A stretch of DNA of 64,000 nt from Vulcanimicrobiota bacterium (GTDB lineage Bacteria > Vulcanimicrobiota > Vulcanimicrobiia > Vulcanimicrobiales > Vulcanimicrobiaceae): assembly GCA_019232905.1 (NCBI GenBank), contig JAFANA010000098.1, positions 1 to 64,000 on the forward strand. Direction: 5' to 3'. The translations under genes and the position numbers were made by a program. The notes beneath the pieces were generated by a model that searched no databases, was not told the origin of the DNA, and saw nothing but the letters and a program-made list of their open reading frames with translations. Below, piece after piece: positions 38,315-47,114 of this stretch (positions are counted from its first letter, which is position 1; each line of letters opens with the position of its first letter).

Positions 38315-38611
38315 TTATTCCTTGTCCGGACGCGATAACATGGCCATGAGCGAGAGCTTGGAATCTTGCATCAGGCGGGCAAGTTTTACCGCGCAATAGC
38401 CGCAGAACACGAACGACGGAACGGCGATCATCAATAACGTCGCTACCATGAAGTTCGATTGATCCGAGCTCAGAAAGTCACTCGAGGCGGCAAGCGCCCA
38501 ACGCGCAGCAATGACGCACAGCACGCCGACAATGGGCGCGCCGATCATCCAAACGAGAAGCCGCGGCGCCGCTTTACGCGCCCGTTCTTTTTTGTACCAG
38601 TCGCTTAGCAT
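38315..38611 (-). CDS. small membrane protein with two TM segments
   Basis: LLVWMIGAPIVGVLCVIAARWALA and FMVATLLMIAVPSFVFCGYCAVKLA. Confidence 0.6.
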   Translation of the reverse strand: MLSDWYKKERARKAAPRLLVWMIGAPIVGVLCVIAARWALAASSDFLSSDQSNFMVATLLMIAVPSFVFCGYCAVKLARLMQDSKLSLMAMLSRPDKE

Positions 38612-38706
38612 GGTTATTCTTCTAAAATATCGTCGAAGGGACGTAAAGTAATTACTTGCCTGGATAACAGACTAGTCCGAACGTTTTCTACACGTTTTGT
38701 TCGCGT

Positions 38707-38719
38707 TTCACAATGTGAA
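38707..38719. promoter_or_regulatory. palindrome upstream of the sensor-like gene
   Basis: TTCACA-A-TGTGAA perfect 6-bp arms about 80 bp upstream of 38799. Confidence 0.3.
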
Positions 38720-38798
38720 TCTTTGTAAAGCATGCGGCCAAGCAAGCATTTTAGATGCAAACGCAAGGTCGCATTAGACCGCTGAGGAAGGTAGCGTC

Positions 38799-40526
38799 GT
38801 GAAGTTGCCCGGGATCGTATTGCTCTGTGCCGGTCTTGGCATTCCCTTGGCACTACTTGTGTTCGTTCTACCGGTCACCTGGGGCTATGCCGGCTTCAAT
38901 TACGACTTCACCGGCCCGCGCGAGGGCGTCGTATTCTATGTTGATCCGCTGGGGCCCGCGGCGAAAGGCGGTATCCGGCTGCACGACCACGTGGTCGAAA
39001 CACCGGCGGGATGGGGATTCATCTACGACGAGGCGGGAACGGCGGGAACAACCATGATCTACCACGTCGTTCGGCCGGACGGCGTACACGACGTCCCGCT
39101 GACCTTCGTACGTTTTTCCGGCGATCTCGCGGTTCAAGAACGCATCTCGACCTGGTTGGCCGCGCTGACCGCGCTTGAGGCTTGGATCATTGCACTCCTC
39201 GTTATCCTTCGCGCTCGCGACTCTCAAACGGCGGTGCGTGCAGCACTCGTTTTGCTTTATGCCGGTGGAAGCGCGTTTGTTGCTGGTGCGGCGAATGTCT
39301 GCGGGAATACAATACTTGCGTTCTTCCTCTTATTTGTAGGACCGCTGCTGCGGGGCGCCATGATTTGGGCCGCGTTGTCGTTGCTGACAACACTAACGCC
39401 GGTGCGTTCGGCATTGCGAAACACACTCGCGCGTCTCGGACCCGTCGCCCTCGTAGCCTCATGCGTCCAAGAGATAGCTCTAACGCTGCGATTACCGGCC
39501 TTTGCAGCGTTGGGCACGCTGAAGTCCGCGGACTTCATCGAACTCGCACTCTTTGCCGTAGTTGTCGCTGCAATCGTCGACGCGTTAATGACCGCACCAG
39601 CATCGTATAGAGCAGCTACGCGCTGGCTCGGCGGATCGTGGATCGTCGCAGTGATTTGCGTCGCGATTCCCGATGTTGCAGAGTTGAGCGGGCACACGAT
39701 GAGCGTTCACGCGCACGATATCTACGAAGCGATATCCGTCTTCTTTCTCTCGTTCGGCGTCGCGTATCCGATCTTGCGCCATCGGCTCGTCGACCTGAAC
39801 TTGATCGTATCCCGCGCTACGATCTTCACGGTCGTATCGCTGATCATCGTCTCGCTCTTCGTCGGCGCCGAGTGGGCGATCGGAAAGGTCTTCGAAGAAC
39901 GCGTCGGTTTCTCGAGCGAGCGCGGCGGCATGTTGGCGCAGCTCACGACACTTGCCGTCGTGCTGATCCTCGGAATTTCGGCTCGTTCGATACACTCGTT
40001 CGTCGAAGAACGTCTGACGCAAGTCTTCTTCCGCAAGCGAATCGAAGGCTTAGCGGAAATCCAACGTGTCGCGCGCGAAGCCGATGCGGCAACCGACGCC
40101 TACGCAATGACGAACATTGCGGTTCGGACGATTATCAAGACGCTCAATCCGCTCGGATCCGCATTCTACATCTGTGCGAGCGGTGAATATAGGCGGACGA
40201 GCGCGGGAGGCAAAGAGATTTTTCCGCCGGTCTATGAATTCAACGACTCAACGACGTTACGTCTGCGCCGCTGGCAAGAACCATTTGAAGCGGACGATCA
40301 ATCCGATGACCGCCACCACGTCTTATACGTTCCGATGACCGTACGCGGCGAAATGATCGGTTTTCTTTGCTGCGGCCCGAAGCCGGATCACACCCTGTAC
40401 GCAAAAGATGAAATCGCAGCACTTTCGCTTCTCGCGCACCACGTCGGTCTGGCAACGGCGTGGCTCGACGGCGCGCCGCTCAATGCGCGCGTAGGAATAG
40501 CTTCGCCTTCATTTTCACCCGCGTAA
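38799..40526 (+). CDS. membrane sensor-like protein: PDZ-like, multi-TM, GAF-like C-terminus
   Basis: VVFYVDPLGPAAKGGIRLHDHVV PDZ-like; YPILRHRLVDLNLIVSRATIFTVVS motif shared with the 15122-16891 product. Confidence 0.78.
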   Translation: MKLPGIVLLCAGLGIPLALLVFVLPVTWGYAGFNYDFTGPREGVVFYVDPLGPAAKGGIRLHDHVVETPAGWGFIYDEAGTAGTTMIYHVVRPDGVHDVPLTFVRFSGDLAVQERISTWLAALTALEAWIIALLVILRARDSQTAVRAALVLLYAGGSAFVAGAANVCGNTILAFFLLFVGPLLRGAMIWAALSLLTTLTPVRSALRNTLARLGPVALVASCVQEIALTLRLPAFAALGTLKSADFIELALFAVVVAAIVDALMTAPASYRAATRWLGGSWIVAVICVAIPDVAELSGHTMSVHAHDIYEAISVFFLSFGVAYPILRHRLVDLNLIVSRATIFTVVSLIIVSLFVGAEWAIGKVFEERVGFSSERGGMLAQLTTLAVVLILGISARSIHSFVEERLTQVFFRKRIEGLAEIQRVAREADAATDAYAMTNIAVRTIIKTLNPLGSAFYICASGEYRRTSAGGKEIFPPVYEFNDSTTLRLRRWQEPFEADDQSDDRHHVLYVPMTVRGEMIGFLCCGPKPDHTLYAKDEIAALSLLAHHVGLATAWLDGAPLNARVGIASPSFSPA

Positions 40527-40531
40527 TAAAG

Positions 40532-40564
40532 AACGAGCCCGGCGCAATTGCCGGGCTCGTTTTC
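40532..40564. terminator. terminator hairpin, possibly bidirectional
   Basis: aacgagcccggc/gccgggctcgtt 12-bp stem with gcaatt loop, T-run following on + strand. Confidence 0.75.
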
Positions 40565-40567
40565 ACA

Positions 40568-40658
40568 TGGCGGAGAGGGTGAGATTCGAACTCACGGTAC
40601 CCTCATCAGGTACGCCCGCTTTCGAGGCGGGTGCCTTCAACCACTCGACCACCTCTCC
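40568..40658 (-). tRNA. tRNA-Ser(CGA), CCA encoded
   Basis: Minus strand GGAGAGGTGGTCGAGTGGTTGAAGGCACCCGCCTCGAAAGCGGG...CTCTCCGCCA; long variable arm. Confidence 0.95.
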
Positions 40659-40687
40659 CCAACTTGTGCTTTGCAGAGCGTCCGTTA

Positions 40688-41170
40688 CTACCCCGTTTCT
40701 GACGGGATACCTTCATTTACCGGTTTCTCACGCTTTTGCCGGAAGTAAGCTTGGAGCTGCGCTGCCGCTTCCTCTTCCAAAACGCCGGTGGTGACTTCCA
40801 GCCGGTGATTCGTTTTCGGCGAGCGCAAGATGTCGAATGCGCCGCCGTCCGCACCGCCTTTAGGATCGCGCGCGCCGTACACGACGCGTTTGATTCTCGC
40901 GGCAATCATCGCGCCAGCGCACATCACGCACGGTTCTTTCGTGACGTACAACGTCGCGTCGGATAGACGCCACGCGCCGAGACGTTCCGCCGCTTCGCGC
41001 AGCAGAATCATCTCTGCGTGTGCTGTTGCGTCGGGGCGCGTTTCCTTTTCGTTTTTTGCTTCAAGAACGAGATCGCCGGAGACGAGCACCGCACCGATCG
41101 GCACGTCACCCGCGTCTGCAGCGCGATCGGCAAGCTGCATCGCGCGGCGTAGGTACTCTTCGTCCGTCAT
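40688..41170 (-). CDS. tadA: tRNA-specific adenosine deaminase
   Basis: GAVLVSGDLVLEAKNEKETRPDATAHAEMILLREA, EPCVMCAGAMIAARIKRVVYGARDPKGGA. Confidence 0.94.
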   Translation of the reverse strand: MTDEEYLRRAMQLADRAADAGDVPIGAVLVSGDLVLEAKNEKETRPDATAHAEMILLREAAERLGAWRLSDATLYVTKEPCVMCAGAMIAARIKRVVYGARDPKGGADGGAFDILRSPKTNHRLEVTTGVLEEEAAAQLQAYFRQKREKPVNEGIPSETG

Positions 41171-41188
41171 TGCGTTTGAGAAAGAAAT

Positions 41189-41261
41189 CGCGCCCGAGAT
41201 GACTCGAACATCCAACCTTCGCCTTCGGAGGGCGACGCTCTATCCATTGAGCTACGGGCGC
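41189..41261 (-). tRNA. tRNA-Arg(CCG)
   Basis: Minus strand GCGCCCGTAGCTCAATGGATAGAGCGTCGCCCTCCGAAGGCGAAGG...CGGGCGC. Confidence 0.93.
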
Positions 41262-41274
41262 ATGATCCGCTCCG

Positions 41275-41502
41275 TTATTCCGGAGCGCTTCCCGATGCGG
41301 GAAGATGTTTGAAGAGATCGAGTTTATGATCGACCAGCGAGCGATAAAACTTGCGCACGCAGTCGGGATGACCGAAGAAATACGTGCGCGCATAGGCGAG
41401 ATCGTCGCCCGAGCTATCCGGCACGTAGTGCGAGATCTCGATCTCCTCCATCTGGTTTCGATCGACCGGATGAGGACAGAAATCGCACGGAATCGTGGAC
41501 AT
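41275..41502 (-). CDS. small cysteine-containing protein of unknown function
   Basis: MSTIPCDFCPHPVDRNQMEEIEISHYVPDSSGDDLAYARTYFFGHPDCVRKFYRSL. Confidence 0.6.
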   Translation of the reverse strand: MSTIPCDFCPHPVDRNQMEEIEISHYVPDSSGDDLAYARTYFFGHPDCVRKFYRSLVDHKLDLFKHLPASGSAPE

Positions 41503-41557
41503 TAAAACACCTCTAGAACGGGAACGGCCGCCACGAGGGACGGCCGCACCCCAAAAC

Positions 41558-41633
41558 TGGTGACTCGGGTGTGATTTGAACACACGACCAAGGGCTTATG
41601 AGTCCCCTGCTCTACCACTGAGCTACCGAGCCA
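41558..41633 (-). tRNA. tRNA-Met(CAT), CCA encoded
   Basis: Minus strand TGGCTCGGTAGCTCAGTGGTAGAGCAGGGGACTCATAAGCCCTTGG...CGAGTCACCA. Confidence 0.85.
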
Positions 41634-41723
41634 TGCCGCAGATTTGGTTTTTCGACACCTGACTGTACCAGAACCCTCCCCGGCGTGCAACGTCTGAGGG
41701 AGGTAGCGGCAGGGCAACCGGCT

Positions 41724-43091
41724 TTAGCAGCCGCTCGAACTAAAGAGCACGTGCGCTTCCGTTCCGCCGACCCGAAGCGGGTTCGTCACCGGGCGTCGTT
41801 CCATGTCGACGTACGCAGAGGCCGGCAAGGGCAGCGTCGCGTTGACGGTCGACGTTGAATCGTTCGCGACGACGTATCCGCCGCTGTACCGGCGGACATA
41901 TAACGAGCCGCTGCGGGCGTAACCTCCGCACGGAGTTCCGATGCGCGCGTTAACCGTAGCGTATTCCGGAAAGGACGATGGTACGCCATACGGGCCGCTC
42001 GTTACATAAAACGCAGCGTGGCCGAGATTACCGAGCAAGAACGAAGCCACCGCCCAGGAGAGTTGAGCTGATGTGATTCGGGCAGTCGCGCAACACCCCG
42101 AGTCGGACGGATAGAATTTGTCGATCACGAGAAACGTCCCATGCGCTTGCCAGAACGTCATGGACCGGAGCGTGCGTCCGAGCAATCCTCCTTGCACGTA
42201 CGTTCCATAGCCGCCGAAACCGGCTTCGTCGAGATTTGCATCAGCGTACTGTGCCAGCATTTGCTCGTTGGGATCGGCGGGATCATTCGTCGGGTGATTG
42301 ATAACCAGGCGAAGCGGATGCCGCAAGAATGCCGCACGGCCGACGAGCGTTTGTTTTGCCATCTTCACCCAGGTTGCAACATCGGATGCCCACTTGGGAT
42401 CGGCATTTGGAAAGCCCCCGCTGTTCCCACCCCACCGCCGGATAAATCCCGTGAAATGCGGACCGGTGTAAACGCCGCAACCGTACCATCCGGGCTTTTG
42501 ACCGCCGTCGAAATCGTAAAACAGCGTTTGGTCTGCCCCAACCGCCGAATCGCTGCGTTCGATCGCCGCCTGCGCGGCAACGTTCATTTGATATGCGACC
42601 ACAGCGGGATTGCTGATGTCGAGCGGAACCGCATCCGGCAAGCCGGGTTGATATGCAACCGTCGTCGTCGGCCGGTTCTGCGCATCGCAATCGTAGACAA
42701 TCCAATCCGGGTGGTTCGCTTGGAACCATGCGAGATGGCTTCCGCCAATCGTATTGGTGTCGATGTTCGGATTGTCGGCGCCCTGATAGGTATACAGAAT
42801 CGGGACCAGATGTGGATTTCCCGCGAGCCACGCGCCGGCGGTGGCACCGTGGCGGCCGGCGCCCGCACCCCACACCCAACTCACGCGACTCGCCGCCGCC
42901 GTTGCCTGCACGGCGTTCATTTCCGTGTCGAAGACTTGCAACTGTGTCAGCGCGCCCAAAGAAGAGACCGTCGCGGGTAGTGCCACTCGTGGTACCTGTG
43001 GCGACGACAGTCCCGCGTCGACGCCCGTGCACGCGCAAAGCGTCCCGCAGCCGAAGAGAGCAAGGGCATGCACAATAGCAGAGAGTCGCAT
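41724..43091 (-). CDS. secreted/lipoprotein hypothetical, glycoside-hydrolase-like TIM-barrel candidate
   Basis: Signal with LALFGCGTLCACTG; VPILYTYQGADNP, WIVYDCD, LFYDFDGGQKPGW, ANLDEAGFGGYG resemble barrel strands. Confidence 0.5.
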   Translation of the reverse strand: MRLSAIVHALALFGCGTLCACTGVDAGLSSPQVPRVALPATVSSLGALTQLQVFDTEMNAVQATAAASRVSWVWGAGAGRHGATAGAWLAGNPHLVPILYTYQGADNPNIDTNTIGGSHLAWFQANHPDWIVYDCDAQNRPTTTVAYQPGLPDAVPLDISNPAVVAYQMNVAAQAAIERSDSAVGADQTLFYDFDGGQKPGWYGCGVYTGPHFTGFIRRWGGNSGGFPNADPKWASDVATWVKMAKQTLVGRAAFLRHPLRLVINHPTNDPADPNEQMLAQYADANLDEAGFGGYGTYVQGGLLGRTLRSMTFWQAHGTFLVIDKFYPSDSGCCATARITSAQLSWAVASFLLGNLGHAAFYVTSGPYGVPSSFPEYATVNARIGTPCGGYARSGSLYVRRYSGGYVVANDSTSTVNATLPLPASAYVDMERRPVTNPLRVGGTEAHVLFSSSGC

Positions 43092-43170
43092 CAAACGCCT
43101 CCAGGCAAAGTGCTTCCATGTTAACCGGACAAGGGGCGAACACAAACGAGCGAGCGGTTGAGAAACAACA

Positions 43171-43202
43171 AAAAGAACCTCGGCAATTACCGAGGTTTTT
43201 TG
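43171..43202 (-). terminator. Rho-independent terminator after tRNA-Arg(ACG)
   Basis: aacctcgg/ccgaggtt stem; minus strand ends in CTTTTTG. Confidence 0.75.
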
Positions 43203-43206
43203 CGAA

Positions 43207-43283
43207 TGGCGCGGTCGGAGGGACTCGAACCCCCAACCTACAAGTTCGTAGCCTGTTGCTCTATCCAATTGAGCTACGACCGC
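43207..43283 (-). tRNA. tRNA-Arg(ACG), CCA encoded
   Basis: Minus strand GCGGTCGTAGCTCAATTGGATAGAGCAACAGGCTACGAACTTGTAGG...CGACCGCGCCA. Confidence 0.95.
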
Positions 43284-43369
43284 GTGTTGCTTCGTGGGCG
43301 ACCTCCGTAGATACGGGGTCGTTTTTTCTTTCCCTGCTTCGCCGATATATGCGAGGCAAGGCGGCGATT

Positions 43370-43459
43370 CGGAGAGAGAGGGATTCGAACCCTCGATACG
43401 ACTTTACATCGTATAACGGTTTAGCAAACCGCCGCCTTCAGCCGCTCGGCCATCTCTCC
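43370..43459 (-). tRNA. tRNA-Ser(GCT)
   Basis: Minus strand GGAGAGATGGCCGAGCGGCTGAAGGCGGCGGTTTGCTAAACCG...CTCTCTCCG; long variable arm. Confidence 0.95.
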
Positions 43460-43800
43460 ACACTGAACTCGATCGCAATGCCGTCGATGCGGGTCAGCGG
43501 CGAACGGTTCGCTTCGCCCACGCGCCGCGCCTGCCCGCCGACGGGCGCAATGAGCTGCCAAGATCCTCGCCGCGGCCGTGCGCGTTGTGTTTTTCCCGGC
43601 GCTGCGAGATCGTCGTCGGCTGTTCTCGACGAGCGGTCGCGCGAGGTCACCGAATACGCGATGGTAAAATCAGCCGACGAGATGCTGTGCTTCGACATGA
43701 ACCGTCAAACCACAACGCTGACGCCGGTAAGGTCGTCCGACGTTCTCGACGTCACGCTTCCGATTGTATGCGAGATACACGCGGCGTCGCGGAGGGAATC

Positions 43801-44370
43801 ATGATCCTGCGCCGCGCAGCACGCCGGCTAAAAGCGGGCGTCGACCGCATCCTGGGACGAAACACGCTCGCGGCGCGGTTACCGGGCATCGCGCTCGGAC
43901 GTGAAGTGATCGTTCTGGGCGAGAACAAGTTCACATACGGAAAGAATTGCTTCATCGACGTCCGAGCGTACCTGAACTGCGCGGGCGGCCTGTGGAACGA
44001 CTACCGCGGGCACATTGCGATGGGCGACAACTGCGAGATCGGACCGTACTCCGTACTGCACGGTGCCGGTGGAATAACGCTTGGTAACGGCGTGCATCTC
44101 GGCCCACACTGCGTATTATATGCTCATACGCTGCAGCGCGACCGTGAAAATCCCGAAGCGCCCCCCGTGATGAACTTTGCGCCGATCGTACTCGAAGATG
44201 GTGTGATGGTCGGATCGAACGTAGCGATCAGCTTCGGCGTTCGAATCGGCCGCAATTCGATTATTGCTCCGGGATCGAGCGTGGTGTCCGACATACCGCC
44301 GAATAGTTACGCTGCCGGATCGCCTGCGCGCGTCTTCATGGTAGCGGCGAAAAAGGAATCGGCCGGTTAA
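43801..44370 (+). CDS. left-handed beta-helix (hexapeptide) acyltransferase
   Basis: Hexapeptide repeats IAMGDNCEIGPYSVLHGAGGITLGNGVHLGPHCVLYA...VGSNVAISFGVRIGRNSIIAPGSSVVSDIPPNSYAAGSPARV. Confidence 0.9.
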   Translation: MILRRAARRLKAGVDRILGRNTLAARLPGIALGREVIVLGENKFTYGKNCFIDVRAYLNCAGGLWNDYRGHIAMGDNCEIGPYSVLHGAGGITLGNGVHLGPHCVLYAHTLQRDRENPEAPPVMNFAPIVLEDGVMVGSNVAISFGVRIGRNSIIAPGSSVVSDIPPNSYAAGSPARVFMVAAKKESAG

Positions 44371-44624
44371 CTTACACGGTTAGCGGCGTTTGCAAGAGTC
44401 CTTTCGAGCGCGTTTGCGATCTCGCCGATGTTCGTAAGCTTCTCTATCTCTTCGGGCGCCAGTTGCACGCCGAAGCGCTCCTCTAGCGCGAGAACCAAAA
44501 ACAATTGGCGCGTTGAATCCCACTCTCCCACAGTGTCGGGCGAAGAATCCTCCGTAATCCCGCCGTCCGGCAAGCCGAAGACCTGCGCGGCGACTTCACA
44601 AACAATATCTAGCGTCGAGTTCAC
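44367..44624 (-). CDS. acyl carrier protein
   Basis: VNSTLDIVCEVAAQVFG...GEWDSTRQLFLVLALEERFGVQLAPEEIEKLTNIGEIANAL, Ser of WDS as phosphopantetheine site; GTG overlaps FkbH stop. Confidence 0.88.
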   Translation of the reverse strand: MNSTLDIVCEVAAQVFGLPDGGITEDSSPDTVGEWDSTRQLFLVLALEERFGVQLAPEEIEKLTNIGEIANALERTLANAANRVS

Positions 44625-46480
44625 GCGGTAAAACTCCCGAGCGACGTTACAGTGACCCATTGAGGAATGTCAATCGTTCGATCGAGCGGGAATTCCCACG
44701 TTGAACTCGCCGTGTCTCGGGCGATGCACGTGAACCCGTGATCTTCGTAGAAGTTTTGCGCCGGTGCGTTCTTCGGCGTCTGGATAAACGTGCCGATCAG
44801 CCGCGACGCTCCGCGAGCTCGCGCCTCATCGGCTAGTTGGGCGACTAAAGCGGTCTCGATACCGCGGCCGATGACGCGACAGCTCAACAAAAACGTATCG
44901 ATTTCGCACGCGTCGCCATCGTCGCGCGTGATAGCAACGCCGACGATGCCGTTGTCCCCAAAGCGGTCCTTCACGCGAATGGTTCGTATGGTATAGGATA
45001 CGTCGTCCACGAATCGTGCGATGTGCTCTTGTGAGTAGCGGCGGGTCGTGAGGTTGAACTGATTGGTCTTTTGCGTAAGCTGTGCGGTTCGAGCCAGCGT
45101 CACGGGAGAAACCGAAGCGATCTCGGCTTCCTGCTTCAGAGATACCAGGAACGCTTCTTTTGATGTTACGGTGGAGAGCAGCTCATCTCGCAACTGCTGC
45201 TCGCGATAGTACTGCGTCCGTGCAGCGTCTTCGCTCGAGACCTCGAGACGCTCAAACGGCGGAAAATCGAGGATCGTTTGCGCGAAATGCACCGGCTCGC
45301 CGGGCAACTGAATGATGCGTATTTCGGGGAGCGCCGCCTGAACTTCGGCGCATTCAACGGGATTGTCGTCGATGAACGCAACGGCATCGAGCCCGACATT
45401 GAGTTGCGCCGCGAGCGCCCGCAGATTTTCGCTCTTGCTCTCCCAGTTGATCCGAATCGCGGCGAAGTGTTCCGGCCGCAACAGCATGTCCGGGTGACGC
45501 TGCAACACCTCCATGGCATCGGTTTCGTTGTTCTTGCTGCAAATCGCAAGAATTATTCCACGTTCGCGAAGCGCGAGCAGCGCGCGCTGCAACGAGCGGT
45601 ATGGCGTACCCGCAAGCTCGCTGCCCATGCGAATCCCGGCGAAGCCGTCCTCGCCCACGATACCGCCCCACAGGGTGTTGTCCAGGTCGACGGCGGCCAC
45701 TTTTGCAACGACGCCGCTAAGCGGATGAATGAAACGCAGCCAAGCATCGGCTAGATGGCGCAGATTTGCTGCGGTAGCGGGAACGCGATAGCGTTCCCAC
45801 TTGAGGGCATCCCACCAGGCACGCCGCCCGTGGCGTGCGACGAGGGCATCGTAGTCGAGGACGTACACGCCGCGATGGCTGCTCGCCGCGCTCGACATTC
45901 GTTCGTTCACCGAAGCGATCGCCTTGCGTTGACCGAACGTGGACGATTCGCGCACGCCGAGCGGCGTAGTGTCCGGTTGATCGAGCGAGTGAACGATCAG
46001 GCTCGCTTCGCTGTGCTTACGAAACGCGGTGATGAGCGAATGCAGGTGCGTGAACGCCGCATCGCCCTCGTCGCGCATCGCTTGCTCCGAAAGGTTCGCC
46101 GGTTCCCATAGCGCGGGTGCGATTGATGCGGTATTCGTCGCGAGGATGACGATCTGCGGATTGCCGCGGTAGAGCGCGCTCTGCGGGTCCAAGATCTCGG
46201 CGGCGTAGGCATTGAACTCGCCAAGCTGCACCATGAGGTCGATGCCGTTCGTGTAGGCGGCGGCACGCAATAGCGGCACGAGCGGTTCGACTGCAAAGGT
46301 GCGCGCAATAAAGACGCGCTGCGGTGTCAACGTCACTGCGTCGCGATGTCGCTCGAACTTCGAAATGACGTGCAGAGCTGTCGAAAGATCCGGCGTTTCC
46401 AGCCATGCGCGTCGAAGCGCCGCAAAAGCCTCCGCGGAGCGACGGGATTCAAAGAGTCGGTCAAGCTCTTCACGCGTCAT
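44621..46480 (-). CDS. FkbH-like HAD-IIIC phosphatase/acyltransferase
   Basis: KVAAVDLDNTLWGGIVGEDGFAGIRMG, ILAICSKNNETDAMEVLQRHPDMLLRPEHFAAIRINWESKSENLR, FIDDNPVECAEVQ, C-terminal GNAT-like domain. Confidence 0.93.
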   Translation of the reverse strand: MTREELDRLFESRRSAEAFAALRRAWLETPDLSTALHVISKFERHRDAVTLTPQRVFIARTFAVEPLVPLLRAAAYTNGIDLMVQLGEFNAYAAEILDPQSALYRGNPQIVILATNTASIAPALWEPANLSEQAMRDEGDAAFTHLHSLITAFRKHSEASLIVHSLDQPDTTPLGVRESSTFGQRKAIASVNERMSSAASSHRGVYVLDYDALVARHGRRAWWDALKWERYRVPATAANLRHLADAWLRFIHPLSGVVAKVAAVDLDNTLWGGIVGEDGFAGIRMGSELAGTPYRSLQRALLALRERGIILAICSKNNETDAMEVLQRHPDMLLRPEHFAAIRINWESKSENLRALAAQLNVGLDAVAFIDDNPVECAEVQAALPEIRIIQLPGEPVHFAQTILDFPPFERLEVSSEDAARTQYYREQQLRDELLSTVTSKEAFLVSLKQEAEIASVSPVTLARTAQLTQKTNQFNLTTRRYSQEHIARFVDDVSYTIRTIRVKDRFGDNGIVGVAITRDDGDACEIDTFLLSCRVIGRGIETALVAQLADEARARGASRLIGTFIQTPKNAPAQNFYEDHGFTCIARDTASSTWEFPLDRTIDIPQWVTVTSLGSFTA

Positions 46481-46565
46481 AAGCCCGACCATTTTACGGT
46501 CGTGTTCCAGACCAGTGAAGGTCCGTCCGTGACCCGGTCGTAGGGCCGATCAGTCCCGTCGCGCT

Positions 46566-47114
46566 CTACGACGACGGCGCCGTCGGTCCAGTCATGGGGG
46601 GTTCGTCGACGAAGACGGGTTGTTCCGCTGCGGTTTTCGCGGGGCGGCGGCTGCGTGCCAGCAGGCCATCGACGCCGAGTACGCGGCCCGTCGGCAATAC
46701 TAGATTGATCGCGCTCAATGCCAGTGCGGCCGCGTCGAGGCCCGACCACATGCTCAAATGTCCGAGTCCGCCTTTTGCGCTCAAATAATTCAACGCGAGC
46801 AGCACACCGATGAAGCCCCCGACTCGCGTGAAAAACCCGAGCAGCAGCAAACAGCCGGTGATGACCTCACCGAGGCGAACGAGTTCGGCAAAGAGCGATG
46901 CGTTGGGCAACACGACGCTAGTAAGGAACTGTTGGTACGGACCGCTCGTGTGCTGCACGGCGTTGTTGACGAACTGCATCATCATGCCGGTCGGCGGCAT
47001 GAAGTCTTGGCTCTGCGTGAATTTCGGGATGCCGTGCATCAACCAAAATGCACCCGCGTAAATGCGTAACAGCGCGAGCCAAAATCCGTAGGTGGACGAA
47101 GACGGCAATCTCAT
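46566..47114 (-). CDS. DoxX-family membrane protein
   Basis: LLRIYAGAFWLMHGIPKFTQ, LGEVITGCLLLLGFFTRVGGFIGVLLALNYL. Confidence 0.85.
   Translation of the reverse strand: MRLPSSSTYGFWLALLRIYAGAFWLMHGIPKFTQSQDFMPPTGMMMQFVNNAVQHTSGPYQQFLTSVVLPNASLFAELVRLGEVITGCLLLLGFFTRVGGFIGVLLALNYLSAKGGLGHLSMWSGLDAAALALSAINLVLPTGRVLGVDGLLARSRRPAKTAAEQPVFVDEPPMTGPTAPSS

Noticed and set aside
41561-41633. tRNA-Ile(CAT) or initiator tRNA-fMet as alternative identity
   Set aside because: The GGGGACTCATAAGCCCTTGGTC arm fits elongator Met, and the T1-A72 pair and D-arm do not look like an initiator. Identity of CAT tRNAs is not certain without a model search.
42283-43236. 317-aa minus-strand ORF in another frame of the GH-like gene
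   Set aside because: Arg-rich out-of-frame translation; the 41724-43091 frame has a signal peptide and a protein-like sequence.
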